Assembly (NCBI GenBank): GCA_018399395.1
Contig: JAGYOI010000028.1
Coordinates: forward strand, 1-10,178
Length of the DNA: 10,178 nt
Origin: Prolixibacteraceae bacterium
GTDB lineage: Bacteria; Bacteroidota; Bacteroidia; Bacteroidales; Prolixibacteraceae
Direction of reading: 5' to 3'
In this document: positions 1 to 7,671 of the stretch, piece after piece
Position numbering within the stretch: the first letter of the stretch is position 1
Layout: each line of letters starts with the position of its first letter
Translations under genes and position numbers: made by a program
Notes under the pieces: model-generated
Seen by the model: the letters and a program-made list of their open reading frames with translations, nothing else
Databases searched by the model: none
Told to the model about the DNA's origin: nothing

Positions 1-349
1 GTTCTTATGTTTGATTTACAACTTTGCATATGATTCATCTGTAAAAACGAATCACCCATTTTTTCAATGCAAAGTTTTACTTGAATAATTTTCCGCCTTT
101 TTCCCCGAATTCATCACGTAAATATTTGTTTTCTAAAAGGTCAGTGATTATGCGAGTTAATTCTTTAACATCCTTCTCAATGATGTAACAGGATTTTCCG
201 TGTTTTATTATTTCACGGCTACTGCCATGGGTATCAGTTGTTATTAACGCTTTTCCAAGTGCCATATATTCAATAATTGAGTTGGATATTTCTTCTGAAA
301 AAGTACACAGAACACCAATATTTCTAGCTTGCTGAAAATAATTTTTATG
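1..349 (-). pseudogene. Remnant of a family-4-type glycosyltransferase, C-terminal part only, frameshifted
   Basis: The minus strand from 349 to 80 is an open stretch of 90 codons that reads like the C-terminal nucleotide-sugar-binding half of a GT4 glycosyltransferase. It has the acceptor-proximal pattern CTFSEEISNSIIEYMALGKA, then a THGSSREII segment and a LLENKYLRDEFGEKG helix, all in the order usual for that fold. The N-terminal half and the start of the C-terminal domain are missing: a TAG stop at 350-352 precedes the open stretch, only 18 bp after the neighbouring glycosyltransferase ends. The frame closes with TAA at 77-79, too early for the fold. Reading on in the -1 frame from about position 80 gives VKLCIEKMGDSFLQM, which resembles the usual last helix, and that frame stays open to the window edge. 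I infer N-terminal loss plus a one-base deletion. The longest ATG-initiated product is 62 residues (77-265) and is unlikely to be functional. Confidence 0.65.
20..76. repeat. Interrupted inverted repeat
   Basis: Ten bases at 20-29 (AACTTTGCAT) are the exact reverse complement of 67-76 (ATGCAAAGTT). A nested pair, TGATTC at 31-36 and GAATCA at 49-54, continues the symmetry with a 12-base loop; the right arm has 12 extra unpaired bases (55-66). The outer arm ends within a few bases of the premature stop and inferred frameshift in the glycosyltransferase remnant. It could be an insertion scar, a hairpin at the end of the transcript, or chance in AT-rich DNA. There is no T-run that would make it a clear intrinsic terminator. 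Confidence 0.45.
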
Positions 350-369
350 CTATTTTGTTTGCCAATATC

Positions 370-1479
370 TCATTGATTTATTTGCTCATAAAAGTTTAGA
401 TAGTTTTTCGCACAAACCTTTATTGAGTAATTGTTTTGAAAGTAATTTATTAATTGTTCCTTTTTTATCTTGTTGGTATTATTTATGAATTTTAGTAAGT
501 TATCAACATAATCCTCGGTTGAAAAACTTTTTGACAGGTAGCCATTTACGCCATCGGTGATTATGTCAGGTATGCCACCAGCGGGTGTGCAAATAGGAGT
601 GCAGCCAGCTGATAGAGCCTCAAGCAAACTGATTGGATGGCCTTCCCATTGCGAACTTAAGCAAAAAGCATCGGCATTCAACAGATAATCATCAACATTC
701 GATTTTTCGCCTAAAAACTTTATTGCTTGGCAAGATTTCTTTTGTAGTAACTTCCCCTCTCCAGTATCATAATTCCTTCCAATTATAAGCAATAAAAACG
801 GTATCTTTCTTTTGTGCAAATTATTGAAAGCATCAATTAATAGCGTCTGATTTTTCTGTTTGCTAAAATGGGCTACATGTAAGAACACGAAGGTATCTAC
901 CCCGTTTTTATATTGTTTAATTTCATGTACAACATTATCGTATAATAGCCTTGGTTTCACTGGTAACCTGCCATTTTCAATCGTTTGGGCATTATGCAAA
1001 TTGTAAAAATTTTCGTATGATTTTTCACAAATTTTTGAGATAGTTACTACTTTAATCTTACCTGTTTTATAAAAATATTTGTTTAATTTCTTTTGGATCC
1101 CAGTGCCAACAGTATGTTCAGCAAGATTATGCAATGTGTGTATATACTTGATTTCCTTTGTGAACAAAGCAATGGGAAACAGATAAGGTATTACGTTAAG
1201 ATGGCCATGTACAATATCGGGCCTTATTTGTTTAATGATATTTTTTACCTTAATAAAGGCTGATAAACGGAATCCTTCTTTGATACTAAGATTGTGATAT
1301 GTTACATTATTGCTAATTAATAAATTATAAAATTCGGTATTTTTTTTTGATTTTGCATTGCTTCTGAAAACCACAATATGAACGTCATGACCATGATTAG
1401 CCAATTCATTTGAGAGATCGACAACAAAATGTTCGGCACCCCCGGATGATAAAGAATAGATTAATTGAATAATTTTCAT
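370..1479 (-). CDS. Glycosyltransferase, GT-B fold, family 4 type
   Basis: A 369-residue protein of the size usual for GT4 enzymes, which transfer a sugar from a nucleotide-sugar donor to a lipid-linked glycan on the cytoplasmic side of the membrane. The N-terminal acceptor-binding Rossmann domain starts with MKIIQLIYSLSSGGAEHF and includes DIVHGHLN (88-95). The C-terminal donor-binding domain begins near 195 with FVFLHVAHFSKQKN, where K209 is in the place of the phosphate-contacting Lys. The EX7E signature is intact (E279 and E287 in WEGHPISLLEALSAG), followed by AGGIPDIITDGVNGYL. The start ATG overlaps the stop of the upstream glycosyltransferase as ATGA, which supports both the start and translational coupling. 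Sugar and linkage specificity cannot be read from the sequence. The gene is followed after 18 bp by a dead glycosyltransferase fragment. Confidence 0.93.
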   Translation of the reverse strand: MKIIQLIYSLSSGGAEHFVVDLSNELANHGHDVHIVVFRSNAKSKKNTEFYNLLISNNVTYHNLSIKEGFRLSAFIKVKNIIKQIRPDIVHGHLNVIPYLFPIALFTKEIKYIHTLHNLAEHTVGTGIQKKLNKYFYKTGKIKVVTISKICEKSYENFYNLHNAQTIENGRLPVKPRLLYDNVVHEIKQYKNGVDTFVFLHVAHFSKQKNQTLLIDAFNNLHKRKIPFLLLIIGRNYDTGEGKLLQKKSCQAIKFLGEKSNVDDYLLNADAFCLSSQWEGHPISLLEALSAGCTPICTPAGGIPDIITDGVNGYLSKSFSTEDYVDNLLKFINNTNKIKKEQLINYFQNNYSIKVCAKNYLNFYEQINQ

Positions 1480-2558
1480 TTTAGCAATGTTATTACAGAA
1501 TTATATGCATTTTGAGCATTATGATTTTCAAAAAAATACTGAGTAATATTGTTTTGAATTTTTTCATATTTATTTTGGCTTTCCAATGTATAGACTGCAT
1601 TGGCAAGTTCTTCCATATTACTTACAACAATACCCAGACCTTCTTTTTTTACAATGCCACTTGGGTCAAATGTAGTAATTATCGGTTTATTATTTGCCCA
1701 TGCTTGTAAAAAGGTATTTGGAAAACCTTCGCTTTCGGATGTACAGACAAATACTTTTGCTTTGCTAAATAGCGTGTTGGTAAACCAAAAATTTTGCTGA
1801 CCTAAAAAAGACATATTTTCTACTAATTTCGATGCTGATTTACACTGGTTATAAAATTCCAGATTTCCGGGACCTCCCACCATCACAAATTTTTTTTCGC
1901 GTAATTTTTTTGATAAATCAATATACCATTCAGGTCTTTTTCTTTTGTTGAAAGTCCCAACCCATAAAGCATATTGTTTCGAATCAATTCCAATTTTTTC
2001 ATTTTTTACGGGTTTTAACCATATATTAGGAATGCATAAAATTTTCTTTTTTCGATAGTTTCTTCGCAGCCTTTCTTCCTGTAGTTTATTCTGTAAAATA
2101 AAATTAGACGTGATACGAATGCCCCAACGATATAACATTCTGTCGTGTTTATAACGAATCAATTCATTTCCTACTTCAAAATCATTATCGCGAGCTCCTA
2201 AAAAAACAAGTTTAATTCCTAATAATTTTGCCCAAAAAGCGATAAAAAAAAGGTTGCGGCTTGCACCTCTTTGTAATATTGCATGTGGTTTTATTTTGAT
2301 TAATAAAATCAAGGCAAAAAGAAAATCAGTGATTATGCCAATTTTTTTAATTGACGGTATTTTAATAAATTTAATGCCATCCAAATTTGCATTTTGATTA
2401 TTTGAAAAGCTAAAAACTTCCCAATTCCGTTGCTGAAATGTTTTCGACCAGAAATACATCTGAACGGTTATGCCACCATTGAATTTATTTTCCCCCTTTA
2501 TGAAATCATCGATTCCTTTTGTCCAGATGATTACCTTTTTTTTTCTGCTTATATCCAT
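1476..2558 (-). CDS. Glycosyltransferase, GT-B fold, family 4 type, with EX7Q active-site variant
   Basis: A 360-residue predicted cytoplasmic glycosyltransferase. The N-terminal domain has the glycine-containing acceptor loop NKFNGGITVQ (24-33), and a hydrophobic segment at about 73-88 could associate with the membrane. The donor domain starts near 196 with YALWVGTFNKRKRPEWYI, a common pattern in this group in which the Lys/Arg cluster contacts the donor phosphate. The signature reads ESEGFPNTFLQAWANNKP: E277 is present, but the second acidic residue of EX7E is Q285. Some GT4 subfamilies tolerate this position, so the enzyme need not be dead. It starts 3 bp after the ATP-grasp gene and overlaps the next glycosyltransferase start by the ATGA tetranucleotide, so the three are probably co-translated. 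It shares no obvious close similarity with the glycosyltransferase downstream and should add a different sugar or linkage. Confidence 0.9.
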   Translation of the reverse strand: MDISRKKKVIIWTKGIDDFIKGENKFNGGITVQMYFWSKTFQQRNWEVFSFSNNQNANLDGIKFIKIPSIKKIGIITDFLFALILLIKIKPHAILQRGASRNLFFIAFWAKLLGIKLVFLGARDNDFEVGNELIRYKHDRMLYRWGIRITSNFILQNKLQEERLRRNYRKKKILCIPNIWLKPVKNEKIGIDSKQYALWVGTFNKRKRPEWYIDLSKKLREKKFVMVGGPGNLEFYNQCKSASKLVENMSFLGQQNFWFTNTLFSKAKVFVCTSESEGFPNTFLQAWANNKPIITTFDPSGIVKKEGLGIVVSNMEELANAVYTLESQNKYEKIQNNITQYFFENHNAQNAYNSVITLLK

Positions 2559-2561
2559 TGT

Positions 2562-3581
2562 TTATTTTTCCAACATCATATCTACCATCCAACCATAAGG
2601 GTTAAATGCCCCTTCATGCCAGTTAAGCTGCCTATCCCAGTAGCCTGTGCAGGCATCATAACCGGCAGCCATAAACGCATAGCTAATCTCCACAATTAAC
2701 GGAGCATCATTTTTATCGAAAACAAAATCAAAGGCGATGCTTTGTGCTTTAATTTTTTCATTAACATCGAATGCAATTTTTACACAGCGTTCATCAAGGT
2801 CATTTTTTTCGTATAAAATATGACCACCTCCTGATGCCCGAAAATCATTTTCCCGTGTCATTCGTTTAATTCCAAAAGCTTTATTTCCAATAACAATAAT
2901 CCGAATATCGAATATATTATTGGGAATGAAATCCTGAAAATACACATAACCTTTTTCGTTGCCTTTGTATTTACTGAATTCTGTAGGATGTGATTTGGTG
3001 GAATAATAAAGTGGCCTTATAACATCGCGCAAAGTTGCTTGCTTTAATTTGTATTTGCGGTAGCTTTCTTTGAATCTTGCCTGCCAGTTGTATTGATTGA
3101 AACCTTTCCCAAATGCTTTTTTTATCAATTTTATTGCTTCTTGTTTTGTTTTAGCCAGCTGCACATTGGCAGAACTTGCCCCACCTCTTAACTTAAAGAC
3201 TTTAGGAAAAGTGGTTTCTTCTATCCAATGCAGAGCTTCCTGTTTAGTGTAAAAGACATATAAAGGAACCAATGGTGCACCGATGGCTTCGAGCAAATAC
3301 TTTTGACCAACTTTATCGTCGAAATGCCAGGTGGTATTAAAATCTGGAAAGACTTTTTTGCCGGCTATCTGTAAAGAGTAAAGCAGTTGTTTTGCGAACA
3401 GCACATCTTTATAATTACCCTGATGATGGTGAAACATAAAGGCATTACAATCGGATAGTTGCGAAACGATATCTGAATCGTATGCATTTACTATTTTGTA
3501 GGTGATATTTCTGTTTTCACAGTAATCGACCCAACGGCGAAAAAAATTATTTTTTTCGGTATTGTGTATGGCTATTTTCAT
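2562..3581 (-). CDS. ATP-grasp domain protein (RimK-like carboxylate ligase)
   Basis: A 339-residue protein with the ATP-grasp layout; the family activates a carboxylate with ATP and joins it to an amine or similar nucleophile. An N-terminal pre-ATP-grasp region (1-85) contains the His-rich FHHHQGN (50-56). It is followed by FPKVFKLRGGASSANV (125-140), with K130 placed to bind ATP, then the RimK-like FDIRIIVIG (224-232), FRASGGG (247-253), and the metal-binding strand pair IAFDFVFD (282-289) and LIVEIS (295-300), giving D285 and E298. The residue after the Glu pair is Ser where many members have Asn. The C-terminal GYWDRQLNWHEGAFNPYGWM resembles uncharacterised ATP-grasp proteins often found in polysaccharide clusters. 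The start lies 35 bp inside the upstream polymerase gene and has A-rich sequence rather than a Shine-Dalgarno; no later Met would keep the fold intact. Substrates are unknown; adding an amino acid to a uronic acid is one possibility, by inference only. Confidence 0.88.
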   Translation of the reverse strand: MKIAIHNTEKNNFFRRWVDYCENRNITYKIVNAYDSDIVSQLSDCNAFMFHHHQGNYKDVLFAKQLLYSLQIAGKKVFPDFNTTWHFDDKVGQKYLLEAIGAPLVPLYVFYTKQEALHWIEETTFPKVFKLRGGASSANVQLAKTKQEAIKLIKKAFGKGFNQYNWQARFKESYRKYKLKQATLRDVIRPLYYSTKSHPTEFSKYKGNEKGYVYFQDFIPNNIFDIRIIVIGNKAFGIKRMTRENDFRASGGGHILYEKNDLDERCVKIAFDVNEKIKAQSIAFDFVFDKNDAPLIVEISYAFMAAGYDACTGYWDRQLNWHEGAFNPYGWMVDMMLEK

Positions 3582-4752
3582 TTTGTATTTTTTTTATGTA
3601 AATTATCATAACGCCAAATGCAATAAAATATCGGGAAAATTCGTAGGTCCAGGCTACAAGGTTGATAAACAGAATGGCTATAAAACCACCAGCCAACACA
3701 AAAAAAGTTGCTCTATGGTATCCTTTTATATTTATAAAGCGTAGTAAGTTTTTGCCGATCCAAAAATTAAATAATAAGAAAAGAAAAGTACCAATTATAC
3801 CCCCTTCTGCCAGTTGAACCATATATTCGCTATGAATTGTAATTTTCACATTACTATGCTGTAAATAGTTTTTAAGGCCAATACCAGTAATTGGATTGTC
3901 TTTAAATATTTCCCATGCGTCAATATAAAAGAATACCCTGTCGCCTAGAACGTTCAATGCTTTAAAATTGGTTATATTGTATTTCTCTCCAACTTCTAAA
4001 CCCTGTTCAAATCGCTCACCAAGTATTGTGTTTCCCATGGCATAGGCATAGCCAAAATATAAACTTATACCTAATACAGCTACCAATAAAATTTTTTTGG
4101 TTCTTAGACTAAATTGCGAAAAAATAAGAAAGCCTGTCATGATCAAGGCTGCCCCAAAAGCCTTGCGGGTCCCTGATATGGCAACGACAAAAAAGGCAAA
4201 AGCAAGTAAGGGCACTAATTTCTTACGGTTAAGCCATTTGTTAACATACAATAATGATGCGAAAAATATTAGAAACATCACGGTCAAAGGCCCGTTGTTT
4301 CCTAATTCACCTATTAATCTTTCTTCCTGTGCACCTGTTCCACCCAATACTGTTACTGACAAAATCCCGTATATAAGAAAACTCACCGTTAATACCTGAA
4401 ACAGCTTTCGTGCATTTCGCTGGGTCTCTTTTGCGGCAATGCACATTACAAGAAATGGCCTCCAAAGTTGTAACACAATATAAAAAAGAAAGGATAGTTC
4501 GCCATAGTATCCTTGAATTTGCAAATTTACGATGGAATAAAGCACCCATAAGCCCCAAAAAATAATAGGTTTTGAATTGATAAGCTTTAAAAATTTGCGG
4601 TCGTAAAGCAAGTTTATAAGCATTACTGTTAGCGTGAGCACAAAGATAATGCGCGCTTTAGCGTCGATATTAAGGAAAGCCAGTTGCAGTGGTTCCCATA
4701 AGATGGCTAATGCCAGATAGAAGTAATTAATCGTTTGAACAGGAAGTTTCAT
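3547..4752 (-). CDS. O-antigen polymerase/ligase family membrane protein (Wzy-like)
   Basis: A 401-residue polytopic inner-membrane protein with about ten to twelve hydrophobic segments. It fits the O-antigen ligase/polymerase (Wzy_C) family, which joins lipid-linked repeat units or transfers finished glycan in the periplasm. Family signs are SGTRKAFGA (193-201) at the start of a membrane helix, and the large periplasmic loop between about 240 and 310 with GDRVFFYIDAWEIFKDNPITGIG (conserved R272, G290, G292), closing with IHSEYMVQLAEGGIIG (306-321). The HSEY replaces the more usual HNxY. Polymerase and ligase cannot be told apart from sequence alone; because a flippase is in the same operon and no other candidate is visible, polymerase is the likelier role. 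It follows the sulfotransferase gene after 42 bp, the largest gap in the operon, and its end overlaps the ATP-grasp gene by 35 bp. The N-terminus has no separate signal peptide; the first helix serves as anchor. Confidence 0.88.
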   Translation of the reverse strand: MKLPVQTINYFYLALAILWEPLQLAFLNIDAKARIIFVLTLTVMLINLLYDRKFLKLINSKPIIFWGLWVLYSIVNLQIQGYYGELSFLFYIVLQLWRPFLVMCIAAKETQRNARKLFQVLTVSFLIYGILSVTVLGGTGAQEERLIGELGNNGPLTVMFLIFFASLLYVNKWLNRKKLVPLLAFAFFVVAISGTRKAFGAALIMTGFLIFSQFSLRTKKILLVAVLGISLYFGYAYAMGNTILGERFEQGLEVGEKYNITNFKALNVLGDRVFFYIDAWEIFKDNPITGIGLKNYLQHSNVKITIHSEYMVQLAEGGIIGTFLFLLFNFWIGKNLLRFINIKGYHRATFFVLAGGFIAILFINLVAWTYEFSRYFIAFGVMIIYIKKIQNENSHTQYRKK

Positions 4753-4794
4753 TAATTGTGTAAAAAGATTTGATTCTAAAATGTGGGCTTATTG

Positions 4795-5685
4795 TTATTC
4801 GCCAAAAATTCTATTAATGGTATTTAACTCTTTATTGCTAAAATATTCGTTATCTTTTTTGTTTCGGTTGACTATTTGAATGTTCTGCAAATACTTGAAG
4901 CATTTTTGTGCGTTTTGTTCCAAGTTAGTAAAATGTAGTATCCTATTAACTGTGACCTCAGGATTTTTTACAAAATCTTCGTAAGCAACTTCAATAATTT
5001 TTGGTTGACATCTTTCTACTTCGATATAATGCATATCAATCAATTTTTTAATCTGAATAGCAGTCATATACACCGGGTCGTTATTCATTTTTTCAATTTC
5101 GTTTATTTCTTTATTGGTATAAGCACCTAACCAGTGAAGTTTTGAATTGCCTCTTGTTTCCCAGAACTTCACTTTTAAAAAGGAGCTTATTACCGGAACA
5201 GGGTTTCTTTTTAGATAAACGAAATAGGCATCAGGCAAAATTTGCTGTAGAAAATGAATCCTCGAAGGCCCGGTAATTTTAAATGCAAGTCTTCTTTTTC
5301 CCTGATACTTCATGAGTTTAACGAAATAGTTACGAATGAAATCCTTTTGCTTCTGAGATATTTTCTCATTTAAAAGAAAATCGCGTGAAAAATCGATATC
5401 CTTACCGGTAATATAATTCCACATGCCATAACACTCGCTTGGTCTGTATGAATAGATTGAAAATCTTTTTGACTTATTAAGTTGTGGTTTTTGGCCGTAA
5501 ATCTGGTATATTTTATTAATGAATAGCAGTCTAATAATGCTAATAACCGGATATTTATAAAATCTGTCATTATATTGAGCCGGATATGCAAGCTCTGGAT
5601 GCCGCATAATAATTTCCGAAATTATTGTAGTACCTGAGCGGCCTGTTCCTATGAATATTATGGGTTTATCAATGTAATGTTTCAT
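4795..5685 (-). CDS. PAPS-dependent sulfotransferase
   Basis: A 296-residue protein of the sulfotransferase P-loop fold, which moves a sulfuryl group from PAPS to a hydroxyl or amine, here presumably on a sugar. The 5'-phosphosulfate-binding loop is IIFIGTGRSGTTIISEII (9-26). The 3'-phosphate site is YFVYLKRNPVPVISSF (154-169), with R160 and S167 in the expected positions. The C-terminal YEDFVKNPEVTVNRIL (235-250) matches the helix-capping motif seen near the end of such enzymes. No signal peptide or membrane segment is visible, so the enzyme should act in the cytoplasm before export. Its start overlaps the upstream sulfotransferase by 17 bp. Outside the two PAPS sites it has little in common with the other two sulfotransferases here, so it is not a recent duplicate and probably sulfates a different position. 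Confidence 0.9.
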   Translation of the reverse strand: MKHYIDKPIIFIGTGRSGTTIISEIIMRHPELAYPAQYNDRFYKYPVISIIRLLFINKIYQIYGQKPQLNKSKRFSIYSYRPSECYGMWNYITGKDIDFSRDFLLNEKISQKQKDFIRNYFVKLMKYQGKRRLAFKITGPSRIHFLQQILPDAYFVYLKRNPVPVISSFLKVKFWETRGNSKLHWLGAYTNKEINEIEKMNNDPVYMTAIQIKKLIDMHYIEVERCQPKIIEVAYEDFVKNPEVTVNRILHFTNLEQNAQKCFKYLQNIQIVNRNKKDNEYFSNKELNTINRIFGE

Positions 5686-6529
5686 TACGGTAGATTTTAA
5701 ATGTTAACGGCTGAAACATATTCCCTTTTCGGTATGATTTCTTTTTAATGTTTAGTATTGATAAAGGTAATAAAGAGACTGCAAAAGATAAACATTTTGT
5801 TCTGATAATATTGTATGGAGTATAAAACTGTTCTTTGTCTATATTCTTGAATGAAGTATTTGGTTTGTAGGAAACATTCGTAATCTTTTCATCATAGCTA
5901 ATGCCTAAATGGCCACAAATTTGTTTGGCTATTTCTGTCGTATTATTTTTTAATTCTTCATAGGATATTGTTATTACATTAGGCTTTTTCTTAAATTTCT
6001 TTTCAGTTTTTGAGTGCTGCCAGTAACCCCATACATTTTTTAATATTCTTGATGTTGAAATGTTATCATTTTTATCATTCAAGAAAAATGAAGAAAGCAT
6101 ATTATCGAATACATTTTTTCTTTGAATAATAATAAACATTGCATCTGGAAATTTACTGTATAAAACAGGCAATTCCAAACTTCCAGCTTTTTGTAACCAA
6201 AAATTTGTATTTCTTTTTTCTGCGATTTCATTCATATACGATTCAAAAAAATCGTAAAAATCAGTATATGCTTTGGTTTTTATTATACCCCCTTTAATTT
6301 TTGCGCAACGATGAAAGTTTGATTCTTGAAATAATATTTCAAAAGCAGTTCTCTCTTCAATATTATTTAGATTAAAATGTTTAGGATAATTTCTTAGTAG
6401 GTTTGATTCTAAAATCCCTCCAGCGCCTTCTCGTTGTACCGCAGAAATATCATTATGGTTAGCAAGTATATTTGATAACCATTTTGTTCCAGATCTGTTC
6501 CGTCCAATGACAAATATTTTTTTAATCAT
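5669..6529 (-). CDS. Sulfotransferase family protein
   Basis: A 286-residue putative PAPS-dependent sulfotransferase. The 5'-phosphosulfate loop is FVIGRNRSGTKWLSNIL (6-22), with a Lys-Trp pair after the Thr as in the animal-type families. The 3'-phosphate site is MFIIIQRKNVFDNMLSSF (131-148), giving R137 and S146/S147. VITISYEELKNN (185-196) supplies the usual late YEEL motif. The C-terminal third is Lys/Asn-rich with one hydrophobic patch (about 245-260) that may pack onto the membrane or simply be core. The gene overlaps the end of the CapA-like gene by 8 bp and the next sulfotransferase by 17 bp, which suggests coupled translation. It is among the most AT-rich genes of the window. The acceptor is unknown, probably a sugar of the repeat unit made by this locus. 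Confidence 0.87.
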   Translation of the reverse strand: MIKKIFVIGRNRSGTKWLSNILANHNDISAVQREGAGGILESNLLRNYPKHFNLNNIEERTAFEILFQESNFHRCAKIKGGIIKTKAYTDFYDFFESYMNEIAEKRNTNFWLQKAGSLELPVLYSKFPDAMFIIIQRKNVFDNMLSSFFLNDKNDNISTSRILKNVWGYWQHSKTEKKFKKKPNVITISYEELKNNTTEIAKQICGHLGISYDEKITNVSYKPNTSFKNIDKEQFYTPYNIIRTKCLSFAVSLLPLSILNIKKKSYRKGNMFQPLTFKIYRNETLH

Positions 6530-7667
6530 TTGCTCTCTTTTTTTTAAGAAATAAGAATTTTGAAATTAGCTCTTTATGTGCCTCGCATCTAATAATGTTA
6601 AGCAACTTAGCATTATGATTATTGCTGCGAATAAAATTACTTATGTTTATTTTGTTAAAAAGAAATTTTACAAATCTATTTTTTATGTCGCTTGTAAACA
6701 ATAAACTATTTAGGTAATAATGAGCTTTTACATTGACCCATTTTTCCCAATGTGATTCCAATTTTTGCTTATTAGGAATTATTTTGTTTATATGATCAAT
6801 TTCATTTTCTCTGTTTTTCTTTTCGTCTTCACTTGGCAACGAAACTCTGAATGTATTAACTTCTTGTTTTGTAAAGAAAAGCTCAAACCCTATAGCAGCA
6901 TTTTTAGAAAAGGTAATATTAACAAACAATCCTCTATACCATTCATCATTATTTTTTTTGTGTCGTGTGAATAAAAAGCTACCTAATCCATAAAGTATTG
7001 GTGTATTGTTATATATTTCGTAGCCACTTAAACGGTGAGCATGATGAGTGATTATAATATCAGCACCATTATCTGCATAAAATCTATATAGCTTCTGCAT
7101 TTGTGGGCTTGGTAAAAAATAACCTATATGACCACCATGAATGATGCAAATAACTTTGTCGTGGGTAGCCTTAGCTGCTTTTATTTGCATTGTATTGTCA
7201 ATAATATCCATTGGGTTTGCACCGGGCTTGTCATCTTCGGCAATAGACCATTCGTTTTCGCAAAAGTTGAGGATGGCTATTTTCATCCCGTCTTTTTCAA
7301 GAGTAAGTGGTTTGTTTGCCTCGGCCAAATTATTACCGGCACCCACGTAATCAATTTCATTGTTTTTTAAAACGCCAAAAGTATCGGTTAAGCCTTTTGT
7401 CCCGTAATCCAAAATGTGATTATTGGCCAATGTTACGGCATCAATTTGCAATTGCTTTAGAAACGGTATTACTGTTTCCTCTGATGTACGCAAGTGCGGT
7501 CCGGTTTTTAATATGTTGTTATTGGGATTATCAGCCGTAACCGGTGCTTCCAGATTAACCATACGATAATCAGCATTATCAAAAGCATCAATAACTGATT
7601 GGTCGATTAAGTCTTTATTTCTGAATTCATCGGAAATGAAAAAATCGCCGGCGATGAGGATGTTCAT
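6522..7667 (-). CDS. CapA-like metallophosphatase (PGA_cap domain)
   Basis: With the start at 7667 the protein has 381 residues. An in-frame ATG at 7748 would add 27 residues, but these lie inside the flippase gene and do not look like part of the fold, while the 7667 start gives the domain's own first strand MNILIAGDFF and a 4-bp gap after the flippase stop. The PGA_cap (CapA) fold of the calcineurin-like phosphoesterase group is clear: GD (7-8), MVNLEAPVT (36-44), TLANNHILDYG (79-89), GAGNN (109-113), IIHGGHIGY (175-183), and IITHHAHRLSGYEIYN with ILYGLGSFLF (205-233). H84, H177, H180, H208, H209 and H211 are candidate metal ligands. CapA is best known from poly-gamma-glutamate capsules, but homologues are frequent in polysaccharide loci with unknown substrates. 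No signal peptide is visible. About 145 residues follow the domain in a Lys/Asn-rich extension of unknown role, in more AT-rich DNA. Confidence 0.88.
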   Translation of the reverse strand: MNILIAGDFFISDEFRNKDLIDQSVIDAFDNADYRMVNLEAPVTADNPNNNILKTGPHLRTSEETVIPFLKQLQIDAVTLANNHILDYGTKGLTDTFGVLKNNEIDYVGAGNNLAEANKPLTLEKDGMKIAILNFCENEWSIAEDDKPGANPMDIIDNTMQIKAAKATHDKVICIIHGGHIGYFLPSPQMQKLYRFYADNGADIIITHHAHRLSGYEIYNNTPILYGLGSFLFTRHKKNNDEWYRGLFVNITFSKNAAIGFELFFTKQEVNTFRVSLPSEDEKKNRENEIDHINKIIPNKQKLESHWEKWVNVKAHYYLNSLLFTSDIKNRFVKFLFNKINISNFIRSNNHNAKLLNIIRCEAHKELISKFLFLKKKRAND

Positions 7668-7671
7668 ATAT

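Noticed and set aside
1512..2699. Plus-strand open frames of 65 to 89 codons
   Set aside because: They lie opposite the two well-supported minus-strand genes, have no recognisable domain, and are expected by chance opposite coding DNA.
4307..4558. Minus-strand 83-codon frame inside the polymerase gene
   Set aside because: It is an out-of-frame reading of a strongly supported membrane-protein gene, with no family motif of its own.
4753..4794. Largest intergenic gap, considered as an internal promoter or terminator
   Set aside because: The 42 bases hold no hairpin and no convincing Bacteroidota promoter pair, so it is taken as a plain spacer.
5370..5591. Minus-strand 73-codon frame inside the third sulfotransferase
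   Set aside because: It is an alternative frame of a gene with clear PAPS-binding motifs; no sign of independent coding.
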